From Alphaproteobacteria bacterium (GTDB lineage: Bacteria > Pseudomonadota > Alphaproteobacteria > RUG11792), in assembly GCA_025998575.1 (NCBI GenBank), contig BNWD01000009.1, forward strand, positions 1 to 18,585: a stretch of 18,585 nucleotides of DNA. Direction: 5' to 3'. Below, in pieces: positions 1 through 7,761 of the stretch. Under the pieces are notes generated by a model. That model had not been told where the DNA came from, made no database searches, and saw only the letters and a program-made list of their open reading frames with translations. Position 1 is the first letter of the stretch. Each line of letters opens with the position of its first letter. A program made the position numbers and the translations under genes.

Positions 1-51
1 TACAATAAAATAAGAAGAGTGCATTTTCACGGAGAAAAAAATGAAAAAATT
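1..51. other. Foreign-looking segment joined to lpxB
   Basis: Read on the plus strand this short piece looks like the beginning of an unrelated gene: a GGAG ribosome binding site (31-34), a 6-base spacer and ATGAAAAAA from 41, the usual start of a signal-peptide gene. Its plus frame continues into antisense lpxB and stops at 200-202. On the minus strand it lacks the LpxB sequence expected there. The breakpoint lies at about 48-52. It could be a genomic rearrangement, a mobile-element edge or a chimeric contig end. Confidence 0.45.
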
Positions 52-813
52 ACTAACTACTATTGCGAACTTTGCGTTTCTGAATAAATTTCTCTTGGTA
101 TTTTCATCGGTTTCTATTCCTATTTCGCTGTCTTTTATGATGGATTTTATCTGCGGAATTAAATGCGGCAAAGTTGGGATTATTATTTTTTTCTGGTCAT
201 AATTTTCAACAGATTTTAGGAAAATTGGCAATAATAATTTGATCTCTTGCTGTCGACTTCCTGGCATTAATAATATAAAATTTTCTTTATTTTTTTCATT
301 AAATTCTTCGAAATATTCGATTGCTGGATGGCCTATAAAATGTGTTTCTAAGCCGTATTTTTCAAAATATTGATGCTCGAAATCAAACAAAGTTAATAAT
401 TTGTTATAAATCTTTGCCATTTTTTTAGCTCTTTTTGGTCGCCAAGCCCAAACGGATGGAGCGACGAAGTGTATTAATTTTATTTTTTTATTGCGTTTTT
501 TTATCAATCTTGCGACTCTGAAGTTGAATCCTGGCGAGTCTATTGTCAATAATATGTCAGTTTTTTTTTGCTCTATATCTTCGATTGTTTTTTTGATAAG
601 TTGGTTTATTTTTCGCAGGTGCGGTATGAGCTCTATTATGCCGCAGACGGCTAGTTCAGATATATCTAGCATGCTTTTAAATCCTTGCTCTTCCATTAAA
701 GTTCCTCCGATTATGAATATGTCCAAATCGAGAGTTTTCAATTGTTTGAGAAGTGCGGCTCCCAAGAAATCGCCAGAGGGTTCGCAAGCTATTATATATA
801 TTTTTCGACTCAT
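1..813 (-). CDS. lpxB: Lipid-A-disaccharide synthase LpxB, 3' part missing or disrupted
   Basis: LpxB is a GT19 glycosyltransferase at the inner membrane that joins UDP-2,3-diacylglucosamine and lipid X to make the lipid A disaccharide. The frame opens with CEPSGD (the family's GE.SGD motif), then GGTLMEEQG, ELAVCGIIELIPHL, DSPGFNFRVA, the signature FVAPSVWAWRPKRAKK, IGHPAIEY and LLMPGSRQQEI, all in order, so identity is firm. The start ATG (811-813) shares an ATGA overlap with the rimM stop, implying translational coupling. The frame stays open to the left edge (271 codons), but resemblance stops near position 50: after KFAIVVS the family expects an SGT motif and about 100 more residues, and instead the frame reads NFFIFFSVKMHSSY. 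The 3' part is therefore replaced or rearranged, or this is an assembly edge. Calling the gene non-functional would be inference. Confidence 0.88.
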   Translation of the reverse strand, partial: MSRKIYIIACEPSGDFLGAALLKQLKTLDLDIFIIGGTLMEEQGFKSMLDISELAVCGIIELIPHLRKINQLIKKTIEDIEQKKTDILLTIDSPGFNFRVARLIKKRNKKIKLIHFVAPSVWAWRPKRAKKMAKIYNKLLTLFDFEHQYFEKYGLETHFIGHPAIEYFEEFNEKNKENFILLMPGSRQQEIKLLLPIFLKSVENYDQKKIIIPTLPHLIPQIKSIIKDSEIGIETDENTKRNLFRNAKFAIVVSNFFIFFSVKMHSSYFIV

Positions 814-1316
814 TTTATGATAAATTCTTCATTTATTTTAATAAAATTTTCAGCGATATTTACCGATAAAATAGAGTCTTTATTGAAAGAAATTGTCGCA
901 ATATTTTTCTCATTATTTAATTTTATATCTAAAAAAGTTCCGGCTCCATAATCGAGAACAGCTAGAACTTTTCCGATATTTTCATTTTTCTCATTAAAAA
1001 TATCCAGCTCAACCAAATCGTCGAAATAATATTCATCTTCTTCCAAATTCTGCAAGGAATTTTTTGCTACAAACAATTTTTGCGATTTGAATTTTTCTAT
1101 ATCTGTTCTATTATTGACGCCATCTATAGCCGCTATTATTTCATTTTTCTCATTAATTTTCTGGTTTGTCAGAGTTATAGCAGTATCGTCAGACAGAAAA
1201 AAACTGCTATTTTTAACAAAAAAATCAGGAGAGGATGTGTATGGCTTAATTCTGACAAATCCTTGAAGCCCAATGGGCCGCGATATTGTTCCAACACAAA
1301 CTCTCTTTTCAGACAT
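810..1316 (-). CDS. rimM: Ribosome maturation factor RimM
   Basis: RimM binds ribosomal protein uS19 in the 30S head and helps mature the 16S rRNA 3' domain in the cytoplasm. The 168-residue product has the usual family length. It begins with the N-terminal barrel (VGTISRPIGLQGFVRIKPY, a G.hGl.GevrV-type motif) and carries the linker and PRC-barrel signature DEYYFDDLVELDIF followed by IGKVLAVLDYGAGTFLDI. It starts directly after the rpsP stop codon (TAA then ATG with no gap), which fixes the start and indicates one operon. Its stop overlaps the lpxB start. In most bacteria trmD follows rimM; here lpxB does. The coding strand is AT-rich, like the other genes of this unit. Confidence 0.93.
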   Translation of the reverse strand: MSEKRVCVGTISRPIGLQGFVRIKPYTSSPDFFVKNSSFFLSDDTAITLTNQKINEKNEIIAAIDGVNNRTDIEKFKSQKLFVAKNSLQNLEEDEYYFDDLVELDIFNEKNENIGKVLAVLDYGAGTFLDIKLNNEKNIATISFNKDSILSVNIAENFIKINEEFIIK

Positions 1317-1676
1317 TTATGCTTGAGCTGCTCGTGCCGCTTCGGCCTCAGCGTCAGTTTTCAAACGCTCAAGAGCTTTCTTTTTCGGCGCAGATTTCTT
1401 TGGCGTGAGAGAAATTTTAGGTTTCTCGACAATCGACAACTCAGCTAATAATTTAGTCACTCGGTCAGATGATTGAGCGCCAACGCTCAGCCAATATTTG
1501 ACACGATCTTCATTCACAACCAGTCGCTCATTATTTTCAACTGCCAAAAGCGGATTATAAGAACCCAACCTTTCGACAAATCTGCCATCTCTCGGAGCCG
1601 TGTTTTCCGCAACAACAAGCCTATAAAACGGCCTTTTTTTGGAGCCGCCCCTCGCTAATCTTATCCTTAATGCCAT
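1317..1676 (-). CDS. rpsP: 30S ribosomal protein bS16
   Basis: This is a structural protein of the small subunit that contacts 16S rRNA. The N terminus [19 protein letters not shown] is diagnostic, followed by [23 protein letters not shown] and the [14 protein letters not shown] block. The C-terminal tail after about residue 85 is a lysine/alanine-rich extension, common in alphaproteobacteria, which brings the product to 119 residues. I chose the internal ATG at 1674-1676 over an upstream TTG because it matches the family start and has an AAAGGG ribosome binding site 6 to 7 bases upstream. First gene of the rpsP-rimM-lpxB unit. Confidence 0.96.
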   Translation of the reverse strand: MALRIRLARGGSKKRPFYRLVVAENTAPRDGRFVERLGSYNPLLAVENNERLVVNEDRVKYWLSVGAQSSDRVTKLLAELSIVEKPKISLTPKKSAPKKKALERLKTDAEAEAARAAQA

Positions 1677-1711
1677 CAAAAACCCTTTGTTTCGCAAACC
1701 AAAACGCCCAA

Positions 1712-1726
1712 TATACTTTCAGTATA
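1712..1726. repeat. Short perfect inverted repeat at the rpsP -10
   Basis: Six-base arms TATACT and AGTATA flank a 3-base spacer in the intergenic region between the divergent rpsP and rnd genes. One arm is the proposed rpsP -10 element. It may be only a by-product of an AT-rich promoter, or a small operator. Confidence 0.35.
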
Positions 1727-1749
1727 CCTTATTTTATGCTAGAATGCAA
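1721..1749 (-). promoter_or_regulatory. Sigma70-type promoter of rpsP-rimM-lpxB
   Basis: Reading the minus strand, -35 TTGCAT (1744-1749) is separated by exactly 17 bases from -10 TATACT (1721-1726). The rpsP start lies about 45 bases downstream. The -10 element is one arm of a small palindrome, TATACT-ttc-AGTATA (1712-1726 on the plus strand). Confidence 0.6.
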
Positions 1750-1776
1750 GCAAGAATTTGTGTTTTGGCGCTCAGT

Positions 1777-2439
1777 TTGAATATTTTTGTCCATAAAAAT
1801 GACCTGCCAGATTCGCTTTTTGACGATGCGAAATCGGTCGCGGTTGACACAGAAACCATGGGTCTTTTGCCGCATCGTGACAGGCTGTGCTTAGCTCAAT
1901 TTTCATCTGGAAATGGCGATTGCCATTTGGTTCAATTTGATGATTTTTTGTGCGAAAAACCAGTGGGAAAACCAAGTGAAAAAGCATGTGCAAAAACTGC
2001 CCAAAATATAAAAAATTTGTTGAAAAATAGTTGTATTTTAAAGATTTTTCACTATGCGAGATTTGATGTCATGATGCTCTATAAATATCTTGGCGTTATG
2101 ACGACAAACCTTTATTGCACAAAGGTTTCATCGAAGTTGGCGCGGACCTACACGTCCAAGCATAGTCTTTTTGATTTGTGTTTTGAGCTGCTAAATATCG
2201 AGATTTCGAAGGAGCAAACTTGTTCGGATTGGGGCAGAGCAGAGCTGACTGAAAAGCAGAAGCATTATGCGGCTACAGATGTTTTGCATTTGCATAAAAT
2301 TAAAGATAAATTAGATGAAATATTAGCAAGAGAAAACAGACAAATTTTAGCTAAAAATTGTTTCGAATTTTTGGAAACTCGCGTGATTTTAGACCTAATT
2401 GCCGGACAAGATTATGACATTTTTTCTCATTGCGCGTAA
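1777..2439 (+). CDS. rnd: Ribonuclease D, short form (DEDDy 3'-5' exonuclease)
   Basis: This enzyme trims RNA 3' ends (tRNA and other stable RNA) using two metal ions. Only the exonuclease domain is present, as in many alphaproteobacteria, with no HRDC domains. The DEDDy residues are visible: D24 and E26 in VAVDTETMGLLPHRDRL, D97 in FHYARFDVMML, and Y164/D168 in YAATDVLHLHKI. The start is uncertain. The frame is open from 1639, inside rpsP on the other strand. TTG at 1777 gives MNIFVHKNDLPDS, which matches the family's usual short N terminus; ATG at 1744 would add 11 residues and coincides with the rpsP -35 element. The stop overlaps the kdsD start (TAATG). No convincing promoter was found upstream. 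Confidence 0.85.
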   Translation: MNIFVHKNDLPDSLFDDAKSVAVDTETMGLLPHRDRLCLAQFSSGNGDCHLVQFDDFLCEKPVGKPSEKACAKTAQNIKNLLKNSCILKIFHYARFDVMMLYKYLGVMTTNLYCTKVSSKLARTYTSKHSLFDLCFELLNIEISKEQTCSDWGRAELTEKQKHYAATDVLHLHKIKDKLDEILARENRQILAKNCFEFLETRVILDLIAGQDYDIFSHCA

Positions 2440-3389
2440 TGACTGATTTTTTAAATGAGGCAAAAAGAGTGATCAAAGAGGAGGCTGCCGCGCTCAGACT
2501 TTTGGCGGAAAATTTGCCGTCTGGATTCGAAAATGCCGCTGACATTATTTTTTCATTAACTGGACGGCTTGTCGTCTCTGGCATAGGCAAGAGCGGGCAT
2601 ATTGGACGCAAAATTTCGTCGACTATGGCCTCTCTTGGGCAAAAGTCTTTTTTCATGCATCCAAGCGAGGCGCACCACGGTGATCTCGGAATGCTCGCTC
2701 CTGACGACGCGCTGCTGCTAATTTCGCATTCCGGGGAGGCCGTTGAGTTGCTCCCTGTCATCGATTTTGCAAAGCGAATTGGCATAAAAATAATCTCGAT
2801 TTCCAAAACCGAGACTTCATCTCTTGCCAAAAATTCGGATATTGCGTTGTGTCTTCCAGAGGCTAAAGAGGCCTGTCCTCTAGGCGTTGCGCCGACTGTT
2901 TCCTCGACGATGACGCTCGCTCTTGGCGATGCGCTTGCAGTTGCGCTTTTGTCGAAAAGGGGATTCACGAGAGAGCAATTCAAACTGCTGCATCCTGGCG
3001 GACAGCTTGGACGTTCTTTGGCCTTTGTTTTCGACATCATGCACACAAAGATACCGCTAATAATGTCTGGCAGCTTGATGCAGGATGCACTTATAGAGAT
3101 GACAAGTTGTGGGTTTGGCTGCATTGGAGTTGTTAATAATTTTAATAAATTTATCGGTATTATTACAGATGGTGACTTGAGAAGGAATATGTCGCGTGAT
3201 CTATTGTCGAAATCCGTCGATGAAATCATGACTAAAAATCCGCGCTATATCGATAAAAATATGCTTGTTTCGGAGTTACTCTTGATGATGGAAAATGAAA
3301 AGATAACGAACATTTTTGTTGTTAACAACGAACGCGAACCTATTGGCGTTGTTCACATACACGATATGCTAATGCGAAAAATTGTTTAA
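2439..3389 (+). CDS. kdsD: Arabinose-5-phosphate isomerase (KdsD/KpsF/GutQ family)
   Basis: The enzyme converts ribulose-5-phosphate to arabinose-5-phosphate, the first step toward Kdo for LPS. The 316-residue protein has the standard architecture: an SIS domain (about 37-170) with SGIGKSGHIGRK, SEAHHGDLG and SHSGE, the LLHPGGQLGR linker (about 183-192), then two CBS domains (about 199-250 with GIITDGDLRR, and 262-316 with GVVHIHDML). The ATG at 2439 overlaps the rnd stop by one base and is preferred to an upstream TTG. Only 11 bases separate it from the phosphoethanolamine transferase gene, so it is likely co-transcribed with it. It is more GC-rich than the next gene, perhaps reflecting expression or conservation. 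Confidence 0.93.
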   Translation: MTDFLNEAKRVIKEEAAALRLLAENLPSGFENAADIIFSLTGRLVVSGIGKSGHIGRKISSTMASLGQKSFFMHPSEAHHGDLGMLAPDDALLLISHSGEAVELLPVIDFAKRIGIKIISISKTETSSLAKNSDIALCLPEAKEACPLGVAPTVSSTMTLALGDALAVALLSKRGFTREQFKLLHPGGQLGRSLAFVFDIMHTKIPLIMSGSLMQDALIEMTSCGFGCIGVVNNFNKFIGIITDGDLRRNMSRDLLSKSVDEIMTKNPRYIDKNMLVSELLLMMENEKITNIFVVNNEREPIGVVHIHDMLMRKIV

Positions 3390-3400
3390 AAATTACAGCT

Positions 3401-4909
3401 ATGTTTAATTGTGTTTTATTATATATATCATTTCCATTTTTATTAGAATTTATTCTAAAATTTATATTAAATATTTCTAATTTGATAGTTTTTAATACGG
3501 CTCTTTTGATGCCGTTAACTCTCATTTTTCCTTTTTTATTTTTCAAAAATAAAACAAATTTGTTGAAAATATTGTATATATTTTTGGTTTATATGCCAAT
3601 TTTTATAAATATTTGTCACATTTTTATATTTAATTCTGAAATCAGTTGCGCATCATATGCTTCAATGTTTGAGACAAATTATCAAGAATTTATAGAATTT
3701 TTTCAGCATTTTATATCGAAAAATTTAATTATATTTATCGTTTTATTCTGGTTAATTTGTGGTTTATTTTATATATTTAGCAAAGAACTTAGTTATGAAA
3801 TCGACAAATTTAAAAAGCCAGCGATAATTTTGTTTGCGATTTTATACGGTATTTTTTGCTTTGGAGATATTCGCTATAAATTTCCGATGGAAAAATTAAT
3901 AGCCAATTATATTGAATATAAAATAGAACAAATAAAAGATAAAAATTTATTAAAAATTATGAAAAATTTTTCATTTAATAATGTTAAAAGTTTAATAAAA
4001 AATGATCAATCTGAGCTGTATGTTATCGTCATAGGCGAGTCTGCGAACAGGGATCATATGAGTCTTTATGGGGAGGCGTTAAAGACGACGCCGCGCTTCG
4101 ATTCTATTCGAGATGAGTTGCAGATTTTTGAAAACGTTAGGTCGAAATATTGCTGCACATTCAAGGCTTTGAAGACAATATTGTGTTTCGATGAGCAGTT
4201 GAAAAATGGCGATATTGTGACGTTGTTCAAGCAGGCTGGGTTCAAGACTTTTTGGCTTTCAAATCAATATTACATCGAGAACAGCGACAATATAACGACG
4301 ATAATTAGCCTGCTTTGCGGTCAAAAAGTTTTCGTTAATAAAGCGCATCGGAGGACGAAATTGTCGTCGAATTATGATGGAGATTTGGTTGAACATTTCG
4401 CAAAATTCGTGCACGATTCTGCGCAAAAAAAGGTGATTTTTGTGCACTTGCTTGGCTCTCATTTTCCATATGCAAACAGGTATCCGAGGGAATTTGATGT
4501 GTTTTTTCCGACTCAAAATACAAAAAAATCAAGAGAGGTTGCGCGTTATAATAACTCGATTTTGTATACAGATTATATTTTGTTTAAAATTTTAAATATT
4601 ATAAAATTATTAAAAATTAATTCGTATTTGTTATATTTTTCCGATCATGGCGAGGATGTTACGGAGGATCCTGAAAGTCCGCATTGCCATAATGAATCGA
4701 TCGCGAGTCCTCCAATGTTCAGGATTCCGTTTATAATTTGGCTTTCTGACGAATATAAAAAATTAAATGAAAATTTTATAAAAAATTGGGATTTAAACAA
4801 GCAATACAACACTGGCGATGTCATTCATTCGATCATTGATCTATCAAGATTAAATTGCGATAGTTTTAATAAAAATAAGAGTATATTTTATGAAAATTCT
4901 AGCAAATGA
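3401..4909 (+). CDS. Phosphoethanolamine transferase (EptA/CptA-type, inner membrane)
   Basis: A membrane-anchored sulfatase-fold enzyme that moves phosphoethanolamine from phosphatidylethanolamine to lipid A or core sugars. About five hydrophobic segments (roughly 2-22, 27-48, 54-77, 108-128, 140-157) precede a periplasmic catalytic domain. Visible motifs: VIGESANRDHMSLYG with metal ligand E213, KTTPRFD, CCTFKAL with T253 as candidate nucleophile, FKQAGFKTFWLSNQ, HLLGSHFPY, and FSDHGEDV (D415, H416) followed by H428/H430. The motif wording is closer to CptA/EptC than to classical EptA, so the acceptor is not certain. At 502 residues it is slightly short for the family. The hydrophobic N-terminal third is very AT-rich. 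Its stop and the dgkA start share an ATGA overlap. The start ATG lacks a strong ribosome binding site and may depend on kdsD translation. Confidence 0.86.
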   Translation: MFNCVLLYISFPFLLEFILKFILNISNLIVFNTALLMPLTLIFPFLFFKNKTNLLKILYIFLVYMPIFINICHIFIFNSEISCASYASMFETNYQEFIEFFQHFISKNLIIFIVLFWLICGLFYIFSKELSYEIDKFKKPAIILFAILYGIFCFGDIRYKFPMEKLIANYIEYKIEQIKDKNLLKIMKNFSFNNVKSLIKNDQSELYVIVIGESANRDHMSLYGEALKTTPRFDSIRDELQIFENVRSKYCCTFKALKTILCFDEQLKNGDIVTLFKQAGFKTFWLSNQYYIENSDNITTIISLLCGQKVFVNKAHRRTKLSSNYDGDLVEHFAKFVHDSAQKKVIFVHLLGSHFPYANRYPREFDVFFPTQNTKKSREVARYNNSILYTDYILFKILNIIKLLKINSYLLYFSDHGEDVTEDPESPHCHNESIASPPMFRIPFIIWLSDEYKKLNENFIKNWDLNKQYNTGDVIHSIIDLSRLNCDSFNKNKSIFYENSSK

Positions 4910-5262
4910 AAATTTTTTTTAACGATTTACTTGCTGTAAAAAATGCATTTTTTTATTCACTAAGTGGCTTGAAATATCTTATAAAGGAACGTGCATTTCG
5001 GCAAGAAATAATATTGTTTTTTATCATTTTTTTTATATTAATTTTCATAAAATTATCTGTTTTCATGATGTTATATATTTTCTCTTCATACGTTTTGATT
5101 TTGATCACAGAGGCTTTAAACACAGCGCTTGAGAGCGTCGTTAATAAAGTCTGTCCTGGCTTTGATGAGGTGGCGAAAAAGGCAAAGGACGTTGCCAGCG
5201 CGGCAGTTTTTATAGCGTTGGCTCATTTTTTCATCGTGTTAATTGTATTCTGTTTATTTTAA
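4906..5262 (+). CDS. dgkA: Diacylglycerol kinase DgkA
   Basis: A small integral membrane kinase that phosphorylates diacylglycerol to phosphatidic acid with ATP. The 118-residue product has the three expected membrane spans (about 30-50, 53-74, 97-117) after an amphipathic N terminus. The family residues fall at the same numbers as in the Escherichia coli enzyme: E28 in KERAFRQE, E69, N72 and E76 in TEALNTALESVV, and K94/D95 in KAKDVASAAVFIAL. The start overlaps the transferase stop (ATGA), and functionally DgkA would recycle the diacylglycerol that the transferase releases. The 3' end overlaps the convergent dut gene by 9 bases. Confidence 0.93.
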   Translation: MKIFFNDLLAVKNAFFYSLSGLKYLIKERAFRQEIILFFIIFFILIFIKLSVFMMLYIFSSYVLILITEALNTALESVVNKVCPGFDEVAKKAKDVASAAVFIALAHFFIVLIVFCLF

Positions 5263-5688
5263 GCCTGTCGAGCCGAATCCGTTTTCTCCTCGTTCGGAAT
5301 TGTTTAAACTTTTCTCTAAAAATGAGCAGTTTTCGTGCTTGCATATTATCAATTGTGCGATTCTCATTTTGTCTTCTATTACGAACTCATTTTCGGAAAA
5401 ATTTATTAAAATGCACTTTATTTCGCCCCTATAATCTGAGTCGATGATGCCTGGTGCGTTCAATATTGAAATGCCGTGTTTGGCGGCTAATCCTGATCTT
5501 GGACAGATCATTCCGAAAAATCCGCTTGGAATTTCAAGCGCGAGCCCTGTTCCTATAATGCTGATTTCATGCGGCTTTAAGCAGAAATTTTCATCCAAAC
5601 AAGCGCTCAAATCATATCCTGCGCTTTCCTCTGTTCCTCTGATTGGAACTTGCACCGCGCTGTTTAATCTATAAAATTTTATTATCAT
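5254..5688 (-). CDS. dut: dUTP diphosphatase (dUTPase, trimeric)
   Basis: Hydrolyses dUTP to dUMP and pyrophosphate, keeping uracil out of DNA and supplying dTMP synthesis. All five dUTPase motifs are present in order in 144 residues: SAGYDLSA (22-29), PRSGLA (63-68), GIIDSDYRGEI (80-90, with the sugar-stacking tyrosine), RIAQLI (109-114) and the flexible P-loop-like tail RGENGFGSTG (133-142). The tail has GEN where GGG/GEG-type residues are usual. The start ATG lies 20 bases inside the end of the hemY-like gene on the same strand, indicating an operon. The last 9 bases overlap dgkA on the opposite strand. Confidence 0.96.
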   Translation of the reverse strand: MIIKFYRLNSAVQVPIRGTEESAGYDLSACLDENFCLKPHEISIIGTGLALEIPSGFFGMICPRSGLAAKHGISILNAPGIIDSDYRGEIKCILINFSENEFVIEDKMRIAQLIICKHENCSFLEKSLNNSERGENGFGSTGLK

Positions 5689-6784
5689 TTTCCGTTAATT
5701 TTAAATTAATTATATATTCTGGCTTACTCTTATAGAAGAACTCCAAAAGCTCTTTTTTGTCAACAATTTTATTTAATTTTTCGATTATTTCTTGGCATTT
5801 TAAGCAAAATCCTGCGCTTAATGCGACGATTAATAAAAACCACAATTTTTCGATATTGTCATTTGAAATATTGGCCGTTATCTCTTGCGCTATTTCAAAT
5901 TGATTGGCTTTATTTAAGTCAAGCAGATAATATATAAGATTTCTGTTTGGTAAAATTTCAAATGAATTTTTAATAAATTTTATTATATATTTTTCGTCAT
6001 ATTCATTTATATTATTTTCTTTTATGAATTTTAAAATAGCATCATAAGAATCATTTATTTCGTTAAATTTTTTCACAATTTTTTCTAAAAATTTCAATTT
6101 TAAATTTTTTTCTTTGATGTTTTCTAATGATAATATTTCTATATCGAAAAGGTATTTATCAGCGAAATTTTTAGACAAATTATATTTAAATTTTCTAGGA
6201 TTAAATATAAATTTTATGTTATTTTTGCGAGCTATAGTTGCGACCTTGATTAATTCATTTTGAACGATCGGCAAATATTTTGCGTGTTTGGAAATTAATT
6301 TTTGCCCCAAAGAAATTGCGCGGACTATGTCATTTTTTTCTAAAAAATCATTTAATTTTAACTTCAATATTCTGGTGTCGAGAATTTTGAAGCCGGTTAG
6401 ATCTAAATCTTTGCATGAGCAACAGTCTCTTTGCAGCATTAATGCTTTTTTAATTATTTCCAATTCTTCCGATATATAAAATTTATTTATATTTTGCATA
6501 AAATCTTTATCATTCTGTAATATTAACTCTGCGATATTTTGAACAGACTCTACTAAGTTGTTTTCTTTAGAGAAAAATTTACTGATTAGTGACAGAAAAT
6601 ATTTCAAGATATATAAGATTAAAAAGATAAAAATTAAGAATGCAAAAGTCGCATAAAGACCGACTGAAATTCTATGATTCATAACGGTCAACTCTATGAT
6701 TCCCAGCTCTTTGAAGTAACTATGCAGCAAAATAAATCCAGTTATAAAAACTGCAAAAAGAATAGTTTTTTTCAAAAAATTCAT
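5669..6784 (-). CDS. HemY-like two-span membrane protein with a helical C-terminal region
   Basis: Two membrane spans lie near the N terminus (about residues 5-22 and 40-65), linked by a short segment ending LTVMNHRISVGLY. A long, mostly helical, lysine-rich soluble region follows. This layout, including the segment before the second span, resembles the HemY N-terminal domain of alphaproteobacterial HemY/TPR proteins, which usually lie beside heme genes. No heme gene is seen here, so the name is tentative and the role unknown. The ATG at 6782-6784 starts MNFLKKTILFAV, a clean first membrane span; the frame is open further upstream only from a TTG start. Extremely AT-rich. It overlaps dut by 20 bases, and miaA ends 79 bases upstream. 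A CCSC cysteine cluster occurs in the soluble part. Confidence 0.55.
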   Translation of the reverse strand: MNFLKKTILFAVFITGFILLHSYFKELGIIELTVMNHRISVGLYATFAFLIFIFLILYILKYFLSLISKFFSKENNLVESVQNIAELILQNDKDFMQNINKFYISEELEIIKKALMLQRDCCSCKDLDLTGFKILDTRILKLKLNDFLEKNDIVRAISLGQKLISKHAKYLPIVQNELIKVATIARKNNIKFIFNPRKFKYNLSKNFADKYLFDIEILSLENIKEKNLKLKFLEKIVKKFNEINDSYDAILKFIKENNINEYDEKYIIKFIKNSFEILPNRNLIYYLLDLNKANQFEIAQEITANISNDNIEKLWFLLIVALSAGFCLKCQEIIEKLNKIVDKKELLEFFYKSKPEYIINLKLTENDNKIL

Positions 6785-6863
6785 TGAGACTTCTTTATAA
6801 AAATATGTAAAATCTATTGTATATAAAAACTCATTCGCAATCAACTGAGCCAATAAAAATTAT

Positions 6864-7760
6864 TTAAATGTTTATGAGTTTTAATTTAAAATTTTCTGGA
6901 ATTTTATTCCGAAACCATGTCATTTGTCTTTTTGCATAGTGCCTAGATTTTTGAGAAGCAATACATATCATTTCTTCAAAACTGCATTTATTATTTAAAA
7001 ATAGAACTATTTCTTTAGCTCCTATTGCTCCAAATATTGGTAAATTTTTAATAAAATCATATGAATTATTTTCGCATTTTTGCAACAATTGCCGGACCTC
7101 TTCTATTGCTCCGTTTTTCAGCATATTTTCAAATCTCAAGTTAATTCTTTTGTATAATTCGCATCTAGGGATATCTAATAAATGAAATTCAAAATCGATA
7201 TTTTTTATAAAATTTCTCTTGTTTTTTAAATAAAATTCTAATATCGACGAGCCTGTTTCTTGCAAAATTTCATAAGCACGTAACATCTGTCTGTGCTTAT
7301 CTCTTGTTATAATTTTTTCTAATCTTTGATCGTTTTTATAAACAATTTTACACAAATTTTCATAATTTTCATTAGCCAATATTTCTGTCATTTCTCTAGT
7401 TGATTTGCTGATTTTTGGCAGATCATTGATGCCGTTTATGAGTGTGTTGATATAGAATCCGGTTCCGCCGACAAGGATAGGTTTTTTCCCTATTTCCAAT
7501 GCTTTCTCGATCTCTTCTGCAGCTAATTTTGCCCAATCTGTTGCGTTAGTTTTTTTCATCGCATTCATATATCCGAACAATTTATGTGGCACAGATTTCA
7601 TGTCTTGTTCAGAGGGAAACGCAGTCAATATTTTTAAGTCGTTGTAAATTTGAATACTGTCAAAATTTATTATAATTCCATCTAAAATTTGCGATAAATT
7701 TATTGCGTATTTTGTCTTTCCAGATGCGGTTGGACCTGCGACGACTATTGCTTTTCTCAT
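6864..7760 (-). CDS. miaA: tRNA dimethylallyltransferase MiaA
   Basis: Transfers the dimethylallyl group to A37 of tRNAs reading codons that begin with U, the first step of ms2i6A formation. The 298-residue protein starts MRKAIVVAGPTASGKTKYA with the P-loop GPTASGKT (9-16), then DSIQIYNDLKILTAFP, VPHKLFGY, GGTGFYINTLINGI, the helical insertion with RDKHRQMLRAYEI, and the C-terminal QKSRHYAKRQMTWFRN signature. The family's usual GTAKP is ILTAFP here, a mild divergence. The start lies one base after the xerD stop, so the two are certainly in one operon. Confidence 0.95.
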   Translation of the reverse strand: MRKAIVVAGPTASGKTKYAINLSQILDGIIINFDSIQIYNDLKILTAFPSEQDMKSVPHKLFGYMNAMKKTNATDWAKLAAEEIEKALEIGKKPILVGGTGFYINTLINGINDLPKISKSTREMTEILANENYENLCKIVYKNDQRLEKIITRDKHRQMLRAYEILQETGSSILEFYLKNKRNFIKNIDFEFHLLDIPRCELYKRINLRFENMLKNGAIEEVRQLLQKCENNSYDFIKNLPIFGAIGAKEIVLFLNNKCSFEEMICIASQKSRHYAKRQMTWFRNKIPENFKLKLINI

Positions 7761-7761
7761 T

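Noticed and set aside
41-202. Plus-strand ORF beginning MKKLLTTIANFAF
   Set aside because: All but its first few codons are antisense to clearly conserved lpxB, so it is a by-product of the junction, not a gene.
559-567. Run of nine Ts (nine As in the lpxB coding strand)
   Set aside because: The lpxB frame is intact across it, and A/T runs of this size are expected in such AT-rich sequence; not evidence of a switch.
491-820. Plus-strand open frame of 109 codons
   Set aside because: It is the antisense of lpxB, whose conserved motifs lie on the minus strand.
2351-3229. Long minus-strand open frame of 292 codons
   Set aside because: It is antisense to kdsD, whose SIS and CBS motifs are intact; the frame shows no domain and uses low-complexity serine/alanine-rich sequence.
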